Source: JAUSPI01 sp964454305 (GTDB taxonomy: Bacteria > Desulfobacterota > Syntrophia > Syntrophales > JADFWA01). Taken from it: a DNA stretch of 64,000 nucleotides. Positions within the stretch are counted from its first letter, which is position 1, and each line of letters starts with the position of its first letter. The notes beneath the pieces are model-generated. The model saw nothing but the letters and a program-made list of their open reading frames with translations. It was not told the origin of the DNA and searched no databases. Shown piece by piece: positions 36,147 to 45,039 of the stretch. A program made the translations under genes and the position numbers. The stretch lies in the NCBI GenBank assembly GCA_964454305.1, contig CAYVXX010000003.1:1-64000 (forward strand), written 5' to 3'.

Positions 36147-37274
36147 TTAAAATAGCTCGGCAGGATCCGCCTTCCTTACTTTTTGGAGTGCCAGAAAACC
36201 CGGGATAATACACATCAGAAGGGTTATGAAGAAAACGAAACCCGCCAATCCGAGGGTAAACTCTGCCGGGAGTTTTGCCTTTATACGAAGAAAATGAAAA
36301 AGGCCGATAGTAATCGCCAATGCCGGCATGTATCCCATAAAGGCAAACAGAAAGGCCTGCGTGAATCCTATATTATATATATTTTTGGTGGTAAAACCCA
36401 TGGCCTTCAACGTCGCATACTCGTTCAGTTTGTTGGTAATTTCTGTGACCAGTACCTGAAACAGAATGACGGAACCGATGATGAAAGCGATAATCACGCC
36501 CACCTGAAACATTATGCCGACCGGGAGGACGTAGATGAAATAATCCTGCTCATTGGTGATCAGTTTCTGTCGATCAAAGATCAGCACGTCATCCGGAAGA
36601 TTTTCCTTCAAATTCCTTTTAATCGTGGTAATGTCTGCCCCCGGCGCCACCCTGATCAAGCCGAAATTTACCATTCTTGCGTCGCGACGGACAAGGCTTT
36701 GGAAAGTTTGATTGTTCACAAATACAGCGCCGTCATTATAGAAACGCATTCCCATGGTGAACAGAGATGTGACGGTAATATCCACATCGTTGATTCTGGC
36801 CTCGCTATTTTTTTTCAGCGGACCGTATTCCTCGGTCGAGAGGGTATCAAGCATGACAGTCCTTGTTTTGGTGATGGTATCGAGATTCGACTTTACCCCC
36901 GTATTGCGAATGAATGATGGGTTCGGGTCAATTCCTATGAGTATTACTCCCGAGGTAATCTCAGTTTCCGGATTTTTCCATTCTCCTTCCCCGATATTTA
37001 GGGGCATGACGTCTTTTACGCCGGGGACGACCATGGCCTGAATTAAGCGGGCCTTGTCAAAGCTTCCGCTTGATGTGAGAAATTCATATCTGTCAGAGGT
37101 CATGATCAGATCAAAGTCGAGATATTGATAGAGGAGTGTTGAGCCCCGTTTGCCTGTTTCAAGAAATCCCACTTGCATGAAAATCAGAAGGACGGAGAAC
37201 GCAATCCCGGCTACGGCGGAAAAGGTTCGTTTCTTATTGTGGAAGGTATTGTTCCAGGCGTAAGGTACCCGCAT
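36147..37274 (-). CDS. DevC-like ABC permease 1 (FtsX/MacB family)
   Basis: A 375-residue FtsX-type permease: N-terminal membrane helix (about 15-35), soluble periplasmic part with SGVILIGIDPNPS, and three helices in the last 130 residues including the FtsX wording LNEYATLKAMGFTTKNIYNI. The equivalent block in permease 2 is LPQYATLKAIGFPNLYVISI, showing that the two arose by duplication. Established knowledge: DevBCA in Anabaena exports heterocyst glycolipids through TolC. The gene sits at the downstream end of the long minus-strand unit that begins with the TolC-like gene. Confidence 0.85.
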   Translation of the reverse strand: MRVPYAWNNTFHNKKRTFSAVAGIAFSVLLIFMQVGFLETGKRGSTLLYQYLDFDLIMTSDRYEFLTSSGSFDKARLIQAMVVPGVKDVMPLNIGEGEWKNPETEITSGVILIGIDPNPSFIRNTGVKSNLDTITKTRTVMLDTLSTEEYGPLKKNSEARINDVDITVTSLFTMGMRFYNDGAVFVNNQTFQSLVRRDARMVNFGLIRVAPGADITTIKRNLKENLPDDVLIFDRQKLITNEQDYFIYVLPVGIMFQVGVIIAFIIGSVILFQVLVTEITNKLNEYATLKAMGFTTKNIYNIGFTQAFLFAFMGYMPALAITIGLFHFLRIKAKLPAEFTLGLAGFVFFITLLMCIIPGFLALQKVRKADPAELF

Positions 37275-37321
37275 AACGTTTCGACCTGTCGTATATTTTA
37301 TTTATTTTATCAAGACCGCAC

Positions 37322-38422
37322 TTATAAAATGCCATCCCCGCTTTTTATCAAAGAGGGGCGCTTTATTATGTTTTTACGGAGATCCAGAAAGATAACAATA
37401 CCTCCCAGAAAAGCCGCTAAAATGGTGGTAGAAAATCGCAACAGGATCGCGAATAATATCAGAATGTCCTGTGGTATTATATGTCCCAGAAGCCATACGG
37501 AAGAAACCTCTTCGATTCCTGACGCGCCGGGTGTCGGGGCAAAATAGTTCAGAAAATAGATTATGATCTGCAATCCGATAATTGAACCGAGAGGGACATC
37601 CGGCAGGAATACCCGGGCAATTACGTAACCTATCAGAAATTTATTACAGAAAAGGACCGGCGTGATTATAAAGGTTGCGGCGATGACCGCTTTCTTTTCC
37701 TTCCGGAGACGGGCAAAGTCTTCCGTAAATCGGTGTGTACCCTTCTGCAAGAGCCCTAAGGAGAGGTCTTTTAATCTTTCCAGCCCGCCAAAACTAAAGG
37801 GGATCAGTCTGAAAACGAATTTAACCGAGTTCTCTGCTATCGAAGGAAACAGGAGGATAGAAAAAAGCGCGGCAGAGAGCACTCCAAAGACAATAAACCC
37901 TCCGCGAATCAACTTTTCCATCTGGCTTCCAAAGAGACCTTCAGGGAAAACGTAAAGAACAGTAATACTGGCAATTAAAAAAAAGAACAAAGTTGCAATA
38001 AAGGTTATTACGGAAACGAGCATACTCTGGGATATTTTCACCCCGCATCTCCAGAGGATATAGAGCTGTGCCGGACCGCCTCCTGTCCTGAAGGGGGTTA
38101 CCGCTCCCATAAAACAGTTTGCCCAGTTTGAACGCATGCAGTTCCAAAGCGAGACACAGGGCAATATGGTCCCGTCAAAAAACAGCCGGAAACGAATGCC
38201 GCCGAGTATATAATCGACCACGACTAAAGGTATTACCAGTCCCACAAATGCCCAGTTTAGATTGTATTCCAGGACCCGGGAATGGTCGGGTGTTTTCCAC
38301 CAGAGAGCGATTCCAACCCCGACGACGGTAAATATGATGAACCACTGCATGCCCCGGAAAAGGATTTTACGTGAAGGTAACAAATCAGTTGTAAGAGAGT
38401 TATTCTGCATAACGACGAACAT
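37322..38422 (-). CDS. Flippase-like membrane protein (UPF0104/LPG synthase TM family)
   Basis: A 366-residue integral membrane protein with about eight hydrophobic segments. The family signature is GGGPAQLYILWRCGVKISQSM in the middle, with FAPTPGASGIEEVSS near the end. This is the transmembrane domain of lysyl-phosphatidylglycerol synthases (MprF) and of stand-alone relatives, proposed to flip lipids or to help glycolipid assembly. No aminoacyl-transferase domain is attached. Its position among glycolipid export and sugar-nucleotide genes fits movement of a lipid intermediate across the inner membrane. An ATG at 38410 is an alternative start. Confidence 0.78.
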   Translation of the reverse strand: MFVVMQNNSLTTDLLPSRKILFRGMQWFIIFTVVGVGIALWWKTPDHSRVLEYNLNWAFVGLVIPLVVVDYILGGIRFRLFFDGTILPCVSLWNCMRSNWANCFMGAVTPFRTGGGPAQLYILWRCGVKISQSMLVSVITFIATLFFFLIASITVLYVFPEGLFGSQMEKLIRGGFIVFGVLSAALFSILLFPSIAENSVKFVFRLIPFSFGGLERLKDLSLGLLQKGTHRFTEDFARLRKEKKAVIAATFIITPVLFCNKFLIGYVIARVFLPDVPLGSIIGLQIIIYFLNYFAPTPGASGIEEVSSVWLLGHIIPQDILILFAILLRFSTTILAAFLGGIVIFLDLRKNIIKRPSLIKSGDGIL

Positions 38423-38473
38423 AGTGTCTTTTTCAAGAAACCGGACTGTGTAATAAAAACCACCCGATATCCG

Positions 38474-39847
38474 CTATGAGACCTTATCCCCCCATAAATC
38501 GTACATTCTGCCTATCGCCTGTTCATCCGTTGCGACTCCCATGGGAATATATATAACATGGTCCTTCCCAGCCAGCTTATTCCGGAGGATCCGCCAGCAG
38601 TCAAATACAACAACCGGAGGATCTTTTGTGGGAAAATTTTCGGATCGCAATGCCCTGAATGCAGGATCCGGTGTGGTGATGATGACCACGTGGGCCTGGT
38701 TGAGACAGGATTCTACGTCGTCGAGAACGAGGGCCTTGTCACGAAAAATCTCTCTTGCTTCCGTTTTGGCCTGAGGGTCGTAGCTTATCACTCTTACCCC
38801 GGCGCTTGCGAGAGCCTTGGCTAAATAAATTCCCTGTGACTCTTCGACCACGTGGGAATGGGGTTTATATGCAAGGCCAAGCACGGCAACCGTTATTCCC
38901 GGCCTGAGGTAAGGTTTCAGACGGTCCACGATCTTATCAACGAGTTCACGGTTCATTCTGTCCGTCGTTTCGGCAAGCTCTGCCTTCACCCCAACTGCGT
39001 CTGAAAAGACCGTAAGGGCGACATTGTCCCTCGGAAAACAGGGGCCTCCATATCCTAACGCACCCTTAAGAAATTTCGCCCCGATACGCATGTCCGTACC
39101 GATAGCATCGGTTACGATATCCACGTCGCCTCCCGGTATCTTCTCGCACAGTTCGACCAGCATGTTGGCATAGGTGATTTTAGTGGTAATGAACGTATTA
39201 AGCGCGATCTTTGTGAGTTCGGCATTTTCGATGCTCATCCGCTTGCAGGGGGGGCTGTTTTCCATGATCCGGGAATAGCAGGATTCGAGTTGACTGCCTG
39301 CCCGTTCGTCGAACTCACCGACAAGAGTAAAATCGGGGTTCAGGAAATCTTGAATAATACTGCCAAGGGCGATGAACTCCGGGCTGTAACAGAGACCGAA
39401 ATTCGAACCACAGGATTTGCCCGACTCCTTCTCCAGGATCGGCAGCAAGCCGTAACGCGTTGAACCAGGCAGAACCGTACTCGTCAAAACCACATTATGG
39501 TATTCGTTTTTTGAGGCCAGTGCGCGGCCGATTTCTTTAAATGCCCATGCCGCATACTGGAGCGAGAAGACTCCGTTTCGGTCACTCGGGGTGGGGACGA
39601 TAACAAAGGAGAGGTCTGTGTTGAGAATGGCATCCGTAGTATCCAGGGTGGCCCTGATCCTCTCTTTGTTAGCTTCAATCGTTTTCTGAAGATCAGTTTC
39701 TTTGACCGGTGCAATCCCACTGTTCACCTTGGCCACAACCTCCGGAATGATGTCAACTCCGACGACCTGAAAACCTCTTTTGGCAATGGCTGCAGCCATG
39801 CTGCAGCCCAGTTTACCGAGCCCTATAATGGAATATCTGGTACTCAC
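38474..39847 (-). CDS. Nucleotide-sugar 6-dehydrogenase (UDP-Glc/GDP-Man/UDP-ManNAc type)
   Basis: A 457-residue enzyme of the UDP-glucose/GDP-mannose dehydrogenase family. The Rossmann motif GLGKLGCSMAAAIA lies at the start, followed by STVLPGSTR, CYSPEF, the NTFITTKITYAN helix, the catalytic cysteine in GYGGPCFPRDN (about residue 270) and VLGLAYKPHSHVVEES with the typical final NAD domain. It oxidises the C6 hydroxyl of a nucleotide sugar to the uronic acid. Which nucleotide sugar is used is not clear from the sequence. The start is a GTG. It would supply a uronic acid for the lipid glycan. Confidence 0.85.
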   Translation of the reverse strand: MSTRYSIIGLGKLGCSMAAAIAKRGFQVVGVDIIPEVVAKVNSGIAPVKETDLQKTIEANKERIRATLDTTDAILNTDLSFVIVPTPSDRNGVFSLQYAAWAFKEIGRALASKNEYHNVVLTSTVLPGSTRYGLLPILEKESGKSCGSNFGLCYSPEFIALGSIIQDFLNPDFTLVGEFDERAGSQLESCYSRIMENSPPCKRMSIENAELTKIALNTFITTKITYANMLVELCEKIPGGDVDIVTDAIGTDMRIGAKFLKGALGYGGPCFPRDNVALTVFSDAVGVKAELAETTDRMNRELVDKIVDRLKPYLRPGITVAVLGLAYKPHSHVVEESQGIYLAKALASAGVRVISYDPQAKTEAREIFRDKALVLDDVESCLNQAHVVIITTPDPAFRALRSENFPTKDPPVVVFDCWRILRNKLAGKDHVIYIPMGVATDEQAIGRMYDLWGDKVS

Positions 39848-40123
39848 ACCTGTTGCTCCATTTATGCTTCTTCTTACTTTATGAAAATATGTCAGAATAC
39901 CCCATGTTTTACACGGGGATGAAAGGCATCCTTATAGTTCCCTCTCTCCCGGTGGGAGAAGGTTAGGAAGAGGGGGTATTTGACAAATTTTTCACCCCCA
40001 CCTTACTCCTCCCCCGTCACGTGCAGCGCAGGCGCTTGCGTCGCGTGAGGGGGAGGAGGTTGATTATGGATGTTCCGCCTACAAGACGGGGCTTGCGGGT
40101 GTGTTCCCTGTCAATGTTCGTTC
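39848..40123. repeat. Intergenic stretch with long GC-rich hairpin
   Basis: Between the dehydrogenase and epimerase genes. The arms ctcctcccccgtcacg (40006-40021) and cgtgagggggaggag (40044-40058) pair almost perfectly with a single bulge; the 22-base loop itself contains a short gcgc/gcgc palindrome. A second pyrimidine/purine-rich stretch (ctctctcccggtgggagaa, about 39942-39960) forms another small hairpin. It could be a processing or attenuation site in the operon, or a dispersed intergenic element. It is not a gene. Confidence 0.55.
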
Positions 40124-41101
40124 TCATGCCGTCTGATAGTTCTTGACCTGTGAATCGATCCAGCGGTATGTTTTTTCCAATCCAGCCCTCAGCGGCTGAG
40201 ATGGTTTCCAGCCCAATTTTTCCTGAATAAGCCTGTTGTCCGAATTTCTGCCTCGAACGCCTAACGGTCCCTCGATGTGTCTAACGGTCAGGTCTTTTCC
40301 CGCAATGTCCGTGACCGTTTCTACCAAATGACCAATACTTACCATTTCCTCAGAGCCTATATTCACCGGACCCGTCCAATCAGATCGCATGAGCCGTGTG
40401 ATTCCCTCCAGACATTCGTCGATATAGAGGAATGATCTTGTCTGTTTGCCGTCTCCCCAGATCTCTATTTCTCCCCCATCATTCGCTTCGGCAACTTTTC
40501 GGCAAATGGCGGCCGGGGCTTTTTCTCTTCCCCCGTTCCAGACGCCCTCGGGTCCAAATATGTTATGAAAACGGGCGATGCTCACATGCATTCCGTAATT
40601 TCTATGAAATGCAAGATACAGGCGCTCGCTGAACAGCTTCTCCCATCCATACTCACTATCGGGGTGCGCCGGATAGACGCTGTCTTCCGAACAGATTGGA
40701 TTCTCCGGGTCCATCTGATTGTATTGGGGATAGATACATGCCGATGAAGAGTAGAAAATTCGCCCGGTATTTTCATTTAAACATGCTTCAAGCATATTTA
40801 AATTAATCAGGGCCGAATTGTGCATGACATCAGCGTCATTTTCGCCTGTGAAGATGTATCCGGCTCCTCCCATGTCGGCAGCCAGCTGGTAGACTTCATC
40901 AAACTGTGTGTCAAACAGAGACCTGCAAACCCGTGGATCACGCAAATCTCCCAATAGAAAGTCATCTGCTTCTGTAGGAGAGAATTCGGGATATTTAAGA
41001 TCAACACCTCTGACCCAGAATCCTTCATTTTTTAATCTTTTGATCAAATGACTTCCTATGAACCCTCCCGCTCCGCAGACAAGGGCTCTCTTCTTTGACA
41101 T
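40124..41101 (-). CDS. GDP-mannose 3,5-epimerase-like SDR
   Basis: A 325-residue extended SDR. GAGGFIGSHLIKRL is the NAD motif; the catalytic residues are seen in SSACIYP (Cys), YGWEKL (Tyr/Lys) and GRxKAPAA-like GGREKAPAAICRK. The run of blocks AADMGGAGYI, RFHNIFGPEGVW, GDGKQTRSFLYIDECLEG and NIGSEEMVSI is strikingly close to plant GDP-mannose 3,5-epimerase (GME), the enzyme giving GDP-L-galactose. Bacterial homologues of this quality are less common than GDP-mannose dehydratases. A GGAG site precedes the ATG. It would provide a GDP-hexose for the fucosyltransferase-like enzymes; a different 3,5-epimerisation substrate is possible. Confidence 0.8.
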   Translation of the reverse strand: MSKKRALVCGAGGFIGSHLIKRLKNEGFWVRGVDLKYPEFSPTEADDFLLGDLRDPRVCRSLFDTQFDEVYQLAADMGGAGYIFTGENDADVMHNSALINLNMLEACLNENTGRIFYSSSACIYPQYNQMDPENPICSEDSVYPAHPDSEYGWEKLFSERLYLAFHRNYGMHVSIARFHNIFGPEGVWNGGREKAPAAICRKVAEANDGGEIEIWGDGKQTRSFLYIDECLEGITRLMRSDWTGPVNIGSEEMVSIGHLVETVTDIAGKDLTVRHIEGPLGVRGRNSDNRLIQEKLGWKPSQPLRAGLEKTYRWIDSQVKNYQTA

Positions 41102-41146
41102 GTTATTTACTCCTTACGTATTTTTCAGCTATGCTGAAAAAAAGTT

Positions 41147-41164
41147 GAACTGAACAGCGAGCGC
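41147..41164 (+). repeat. Dispersed repeat copy 2 (short)
   Basis: The 18 bases gaactgaacagcgagcgc match the first part of copy 1 exactly. The copy lies between the epimerase and the DevA-like gene, in inverted orientation to the longer copy at 44993-45039. The two copies bracket devA, devB and tolC. Confidence 0.75.
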
Positions 41165-41210
41165 TTTTTCATTTTCAATACCGGGGATTCTATGTAAAAT
41201 AGGCATATTG

Positions 41211-42380
41211 TTATTTGCTGAAATACACCTTTTTCAACTGTTCATCCAAGGTGGGACTCGCTTCAACAATTTCAGTGAATAGTTCCCTGGAAAGGGTAAG
41301 AAGTTCCACTTCTTCTATCGCTCTGACCGTAGCGGCGCGCGGTTCCTTTCTTAAGAGAGCGAGTTCCCCGAAGAAATCGCCGGGGCCAAGTTCGATAAGA
41401 AACTCCTCCTTGCCATCCGTTTCCTTAATAACTTTCACACGACCCGTCCGTATGATGTAAAATTTCTCTCCTTCATCGCCCTGCCTTATAATGACGGTTC
41501 CCGCAGGGTGGGTTTCCTGGAGCAGCTTGTTTGCAATATCGGCAAGCAGAGTCGGGTTGGAATCTTTAAAGATAGGACACTTTATGAGAAATGTTGCTAT
41601 TGTCAGAGATTCGGCGACGTCAATATCGGAGTCCACATATCCATCTACCATCCTGACGATACGGTCTGCCACATCGAGAATTCGATTGTCATGAGTAACG
41701 ATAAGGACCGTGCAGTCCTCTGACTTTGCCATTTTTTTGAGGATATTTACAACGAGCCTTCCCGTATTCTTGTCGAGAGCTGCCGTTGGTTCGTCGGCAA
41801 GAATCAGTTTGGGACGGTTTACGAGGGCCCTCCCGATGGCTACCCTCTGTCGCTGTCCGCCCGAAAGTTTTTGCGGTTTTTTAGAGAGGTGTTCCCCAAG
41901 CTCCAGCTCCTTCAAAATCTCTTCAGAGAAGTTTTGGGCATCTTCATTTGTATAGTCAGAAAGCTCAGTGGCAAGTTTTACATTCTGATATGTGGTCAAT
42001 GCCTCGAAAAGGTTGTGGGCTTGAAATATAAAGCCTATGTTACGGCGGATCTTAGCTTGTTCCAGAGAACTCAGCCCATAGAGTTCATTTCCGAAGATTT
42101 TCAGACTGCCCTCTTGAACTGCCCGCAAAGCACCGATAAGCGTCAACAGAGTCGTCTTCCCCGAACCGGATGGACCTGTCATTATGACAATTTCTCCGGG
42201 ATACATGGTCAGGTTGTTGTCGAAAAGAACCTGGATTTTATTTTCACCATCGCCGTATGAATAGTTGATATTTTTTATTTCTATCGAGGGTGCTGCCTTT
42301 TTTTTGGTGGAAAAGGTGTGACCGGCCTCTATAGTTTCACGGATTTTTTCTGTGATAGGGTTAAATTCCTGCTCGGTCAT
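41211..42380 (-). CDS. DevA-like ABC ATPase with C-terminal cyclic-nucleotide-binding domain
   Basis: A 389-residue fusion. Residues about 32-260 form a MacB/DevA-type ATPase: Walker A TGPSGSGKTTLLTLIGALR, the line IRRNIGFIFQAHNLFEALT, signature LSGGQRQRVAIGRAL, Walker B LILADEPTAALD and VTHDNRILDVADRIV, all very close to cyanobacterial DevA. Residues about 265-389 are a CAP_ED/cNMP-binding domain: AGTVIIRQGDEGEKFYII, RTGRVKVI and the phosphate-binding cassette GDFFGELALLRKEPRAATV. The cassette has the FGELALLxxxPRxAT consensus needed to bind cAMP or cGMP, so export may be ligand-controlled. The ATPase and MFP/TolC genes precede the permease genes on the same strand. Confidence 0.88.
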   Translation of the reverse strand: MTEQEFNPITEKIRETIEAGHTFSTKKKAAPSIEIKNINYSYGDGENKIQVLFDNNLTMYPGEIVIMTGPSGSGKTTLLTLIGALRAVQEGSLKIFGNELYGLSSLEQAKIRRNIGFIFQAHNLFEALTTYQNVKLATELSDYTNEDAQNFSEEILKELELGEHLSKKPQKLSGGQRQRVAIGRALVNRPKLILADEPTAALDKNTGRLVVNILKKMAKSEDCTVLIVTHDNRILDVADRIVRMVDGYVDSDIDVAESLTIATFLIKCPIFKDSNPTLLADIANKLLQETHPAGTVIIRQGDEGEKFYIIRTGRVKVIKETDGKEEFLIELGPGDFFGELALLRKEPRAATVRAIEEVELLTLSRELFTEIVEASPTLDEQLKKVYFSK

Positions 42381-42476
42381 AGTGTACTGTTCTCCGGCTG
42401 AAAGCGAAACCTGCCTGTTATTGATGCCTTGTGGGGACAGACTGAAAGGCTTTTTTCAAACATATTTTCATGGAAG

Positions 42477-43358
42477 TTATAAATTGATGGAGACATTAAC
42501 TTCCATATTAATCAATTTGTCTGCTACTTCGGAGTGATTAAGGCGAATCTTGACTTTGGCAACTTTCGATTTTTCGGAAATTACTCTGCCGATGGATTCG
42601 ATCTGTCCTGTTAATGCTTTGGGCAGAGAATTGCTGGTAATCGTAACACTCTGACCGAGCGACAGTTTCAGGAGGTCACTCTCGAAAATATCTGCAATTA
42701 CATATATCTGCCTGAGATCCGCCATCGTTATGATTGTTCCGCTTCCGGTACTTTCCCCAACGTTCTGAAGGATCTCGATTATGGTTCCATCACATGGTGC
42801 TTTGATGACCGCATTTTGCAATTTTTCTCTGGCTACGTGTAGTTGGTCAATTGCTCTCTTTACCTTGATATCGCGATCCAATACGAGGCGCTGCAGTTCC
42901 TGACCTGCCAGGTCAAGATTGAGTTGAGCAGTCTTTACATGGCTTTCACGGAGCTGTGTCTCCTGTTTGGAAACCGAGTCACCACCAATTCTTTCAAATC
43001 TGCTGAGTCTTTTTGAGGCTAATTCGTGATCCTCTTTTGCAACCTTCACCTTCAGTTTTTGAATCGCAATGGCCTTCTTGCCCAGCTTATCTGCCTCCTC
43101 TACTGCCAGTTCGGCCAATGCGACTTCAAGCGACTGAGTGGCTTTGCTGCGTAAAATGACGAGCTGTGTCCCTTTTTCAACAAAATCGCCCTCTTTAACC
43201 ATAATGTCAGCGATGATATCTCCGGATTGTCCTACCAGATTAACGATACCGCCGGCCGGCTTAATGCGGCCTAACGCGCCTACTTTTTCTCCGGCCATGA
43301 GTTCCGAATTAACTGCAAACATAGCCAGAACAAGAATGACAACTAATTTCTTTTTCAT
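42477..43358 (-). CDS. DevB-like periplasmic adaptor (HlyD/MFP family)
   Basis: A 293-residue membrane fusion protein with an N-terminal signal or anchor. A biotinyl-lipoyl half motif (SGDIIADIMVKEGDFVEKGTQL) is followed by a long coiled-coil hairpin (about 80-190), the second half motif (VIKAPCDGTIIEILQNVGES) and a beta-barrel part. It lacks large extra domains and matches DevB/HlyD adaptors. It should bridge the DevC-like permeases and the TolC-like channel encoded 36 bases upstream. No strong ribosome binding site is visible, so translation may depend on the upstream gene. Confidence 0.82.
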   Translation of the reverse strand: MKKKLVVILVLAMFAVNSELMAGEKVGALGRIKPAGGIVNLVGQSGDIIADIMVKEGDFVEKGTQLVILRSKATQSLEVALAELAVEEADKLGKKAIAIQKLKVKVAKEDHELASKRLSRFERIGGDSVSKQETQLRESHVKTAQLNLDLAGQELQRLVLDRDIKVKRAIDQLHVAREKLQNAVIKAPCDGTIIEILQNVGESTGSGTIITMADLRQIYVIADIFESDLLKLSLGQSVTITSNSLPKALTGQIESIGRVISEKSKVAKVKIRLNHSEVADKLINMEVNVSINL

Positions 43359-43394
43359 TTATCACGTCCCAGATACATGTTTTTTAAGGTTATT

Positions 43395-44969
43395 TTAAAA
43401 GGGCAGCTCCATCAGGCTTTTCAGCCTGAAACGAACTTTCTCGTCTTTTCCGTCTTCTTCAAAAACAGTGCCGGTAACATAACGGAGTTCGGCCAAAGCT
43501 ACGATATATTTGCTCATCGCATTATTTTCTGCGACCCTGGCTTCGGAGTAACGGTCCTCTATATCAATGACCGAGGTCAAAGTGGTTTCATTTTCTTTGA
43601 GCTTGGCGTTTTCATGGATTACCGCTTTACGATAATCTTCCGTTGACTTTCGGGAGAGATTGTATTCATGAATGGTACGCCGCAGTGTTTCCATGGCAAC
43701 AAGTACCTGTGAAGCAATATTGTTAGATAATTCAGCCGCAGTAAACGCCTTCTCTTTCACAAGAGCTTTCCTGCGAAGCATTTCGCCTCGAGCTGCGTTG
43801 TTTTCGATTGGTAGTTCGAGGTTGAGCGCCCCGAAGACATTGCCCCCCGTCAGGTTGTTGGAAAACCCTTCGTAATAGCGGTGTGCATTCGAGCTTTCAT
43901 CCAGCCCGGCATATCCGACTCTGAAACTGAAATCGAGACGAGGCTTTATATCATTTTCTGCCTTGTGTAAGAGAATTTCTTCTGTATTAATGTCGACTTT
44001 GGATGAGAGATAATCGGCCCTGTGCCTCAACGCTTCGTTGATGTACTTATCACGAGCAAGGGTTTCAAAAACATCCGGATTAATCACTTCAGGATATGTT
44101 CCCTCTACACGCGGAGCTGTGGATAATTCCTGCGGGGTGAGGCCAATGGCAACGGCAAGGGCCTGTTTGCTTTTATAAAGCTCAAGCCGGGCATCTGAAA
44201 GGCTGCTTTGCCTAATGAGAAGCTTGGCTCTTGCCTGATTCAAAAGAAACGGCTCAATTTCTCCTCCTTGTACGAGAAGCTCAACGAGTTTGAATATCTC
44301 AAAAGAACGTTTTTCCGAATCTTCAAGGATTTCCACGTTCTTTCCGGCAGCGAGACACTTCCAGTAAGCCGATGCTGTGGAGAAAACACTTTTGGAAATA
44401 TTGTGCTTTGATAATAATTCTGAGGTATTAAGGTTGGAACGTGCAGCCAATTCATTGGCGCCGGTGTTTTTTACGCCAAGTCCTCTTAACAGGGGAATGA
44501 CGATTTCAACGTTGACATCGGAACGATTTACTGATTTGTACTGAGAAGAATTGTCATATGAATCCAACGCCGATACAGTTGGCGAAACCGTTATTCCTGT
44601 GCGCGACTTTTTTGAAACCCCGATGGATAAAGCTGTATCTTCTCCCTTGAGTTTGTCCGTAACGGAACCGCCACTTGAAGCGGCGGCGGCTTCTGCCGCT
44701 CGTTTCTGTAATTCCGTCAGGGGCAGCTTTTGAAGCTCTCTGGAAATGGTGCCGGTTCCTGTCCAATCGAATGTTCCTGAAGCTTTTTGCAGCGCACCTT
44801 CACTTTGACGAACTTTTTCTTTCTGTATTTTAACTCCGAGATTAGATTCAAGGGTCTTTAAAATTGCATCCTCTAAGGAAATGGTACGCTCTGCAGCTTC
44901 GAGTTGCTGGAAGGGGATGGAGATGCAAACCAAAAAAAGGAAGATACTGTGTATGAACGTTTTCTTCAT
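43395..44969 (-). CDS. TolC-family outer-membrane efflux protein
   Basis: A 524-residue exported protein with a Sec signal peptide (cleavage near residue 25, LEAAERT) and two TolC repeats with long coiled-coil regions: the first includes ALQKASGTFDWTG and the second covers about 270-480 with ANDEL-like helices. The end of the second repeat has TLTSVIDIEDRYSEARV and ALAELRYVTG, wording usual for TolC relatives. It is the first gene of the long minus-strand exporter unit and would form the outer-membrane duct of the DevBCA-like pump. Confidence 0.82.
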   Translation of the reverse strand: MKKTFIHSIFLFLVCISIPFQQLEAAERTISLEDAILKTLESNLGVKIQKEKVRQSEGALQKASGTFDWTGTGTISRELQKLPLTELQKRAAEAAAASSGGSVTDKLKGEDTALSIGVSKKSRTGITVSPTVSALDSYDNSSQYKSVNRSDVNVEIVIPLLRGLGVKNTGANELAARSNLNTSELLSKHNISKSVFSTASAYWKCLAAGKNVEILEDSEKRSFEIFKLVELLVQGGEIEPFLLNQARAKLLIRQSSLSDARLELYKSKQALAVAIGLTPQELSTAPRVEGTYPEVINPDVFETLARDKYINEALRHRADYLSSKVDINTEEILLHKAENDIKPRLDFSFRVGYAGLDESSNAHRYYEGFSNNLTGGNVFGALNLELPIENNAARGEMLRRKALVKEKAFTAAELSNNIASQVLVAMETLRRTIHEYNLSRKSTEDYRKAVIHENAKLKENETTLTSVIDIEDRYSEARVAENNAMSKYIVALAELRYVTGTVFEEDGKDEKVRFRLKSLMELPF

Positions 44970-44992
44970 TGGCTTTTTCTGTTTTTAACATT

Positions 44993-45039
44993 GAAGCTCC
45001 CCGCTGCAAGCAACGGGGAATGCGCTCGCTGTTCAGTTC
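44993..45039 (-). repeat. Dispersed repeat copy 3 (full length, hairpin)
   Basis: Reads gaagctccccgctgcaagc and continues to cgctcgctgttcagttc; its reverse complement matches copy 1 from the gaactgaacagcgagcgc end through the ccccg/cgggg hairpin and on to the gaagctccccgc end that copy 1 has lost. This 47-base version is the best estimate of the whole unit. Confidence 0.8.
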
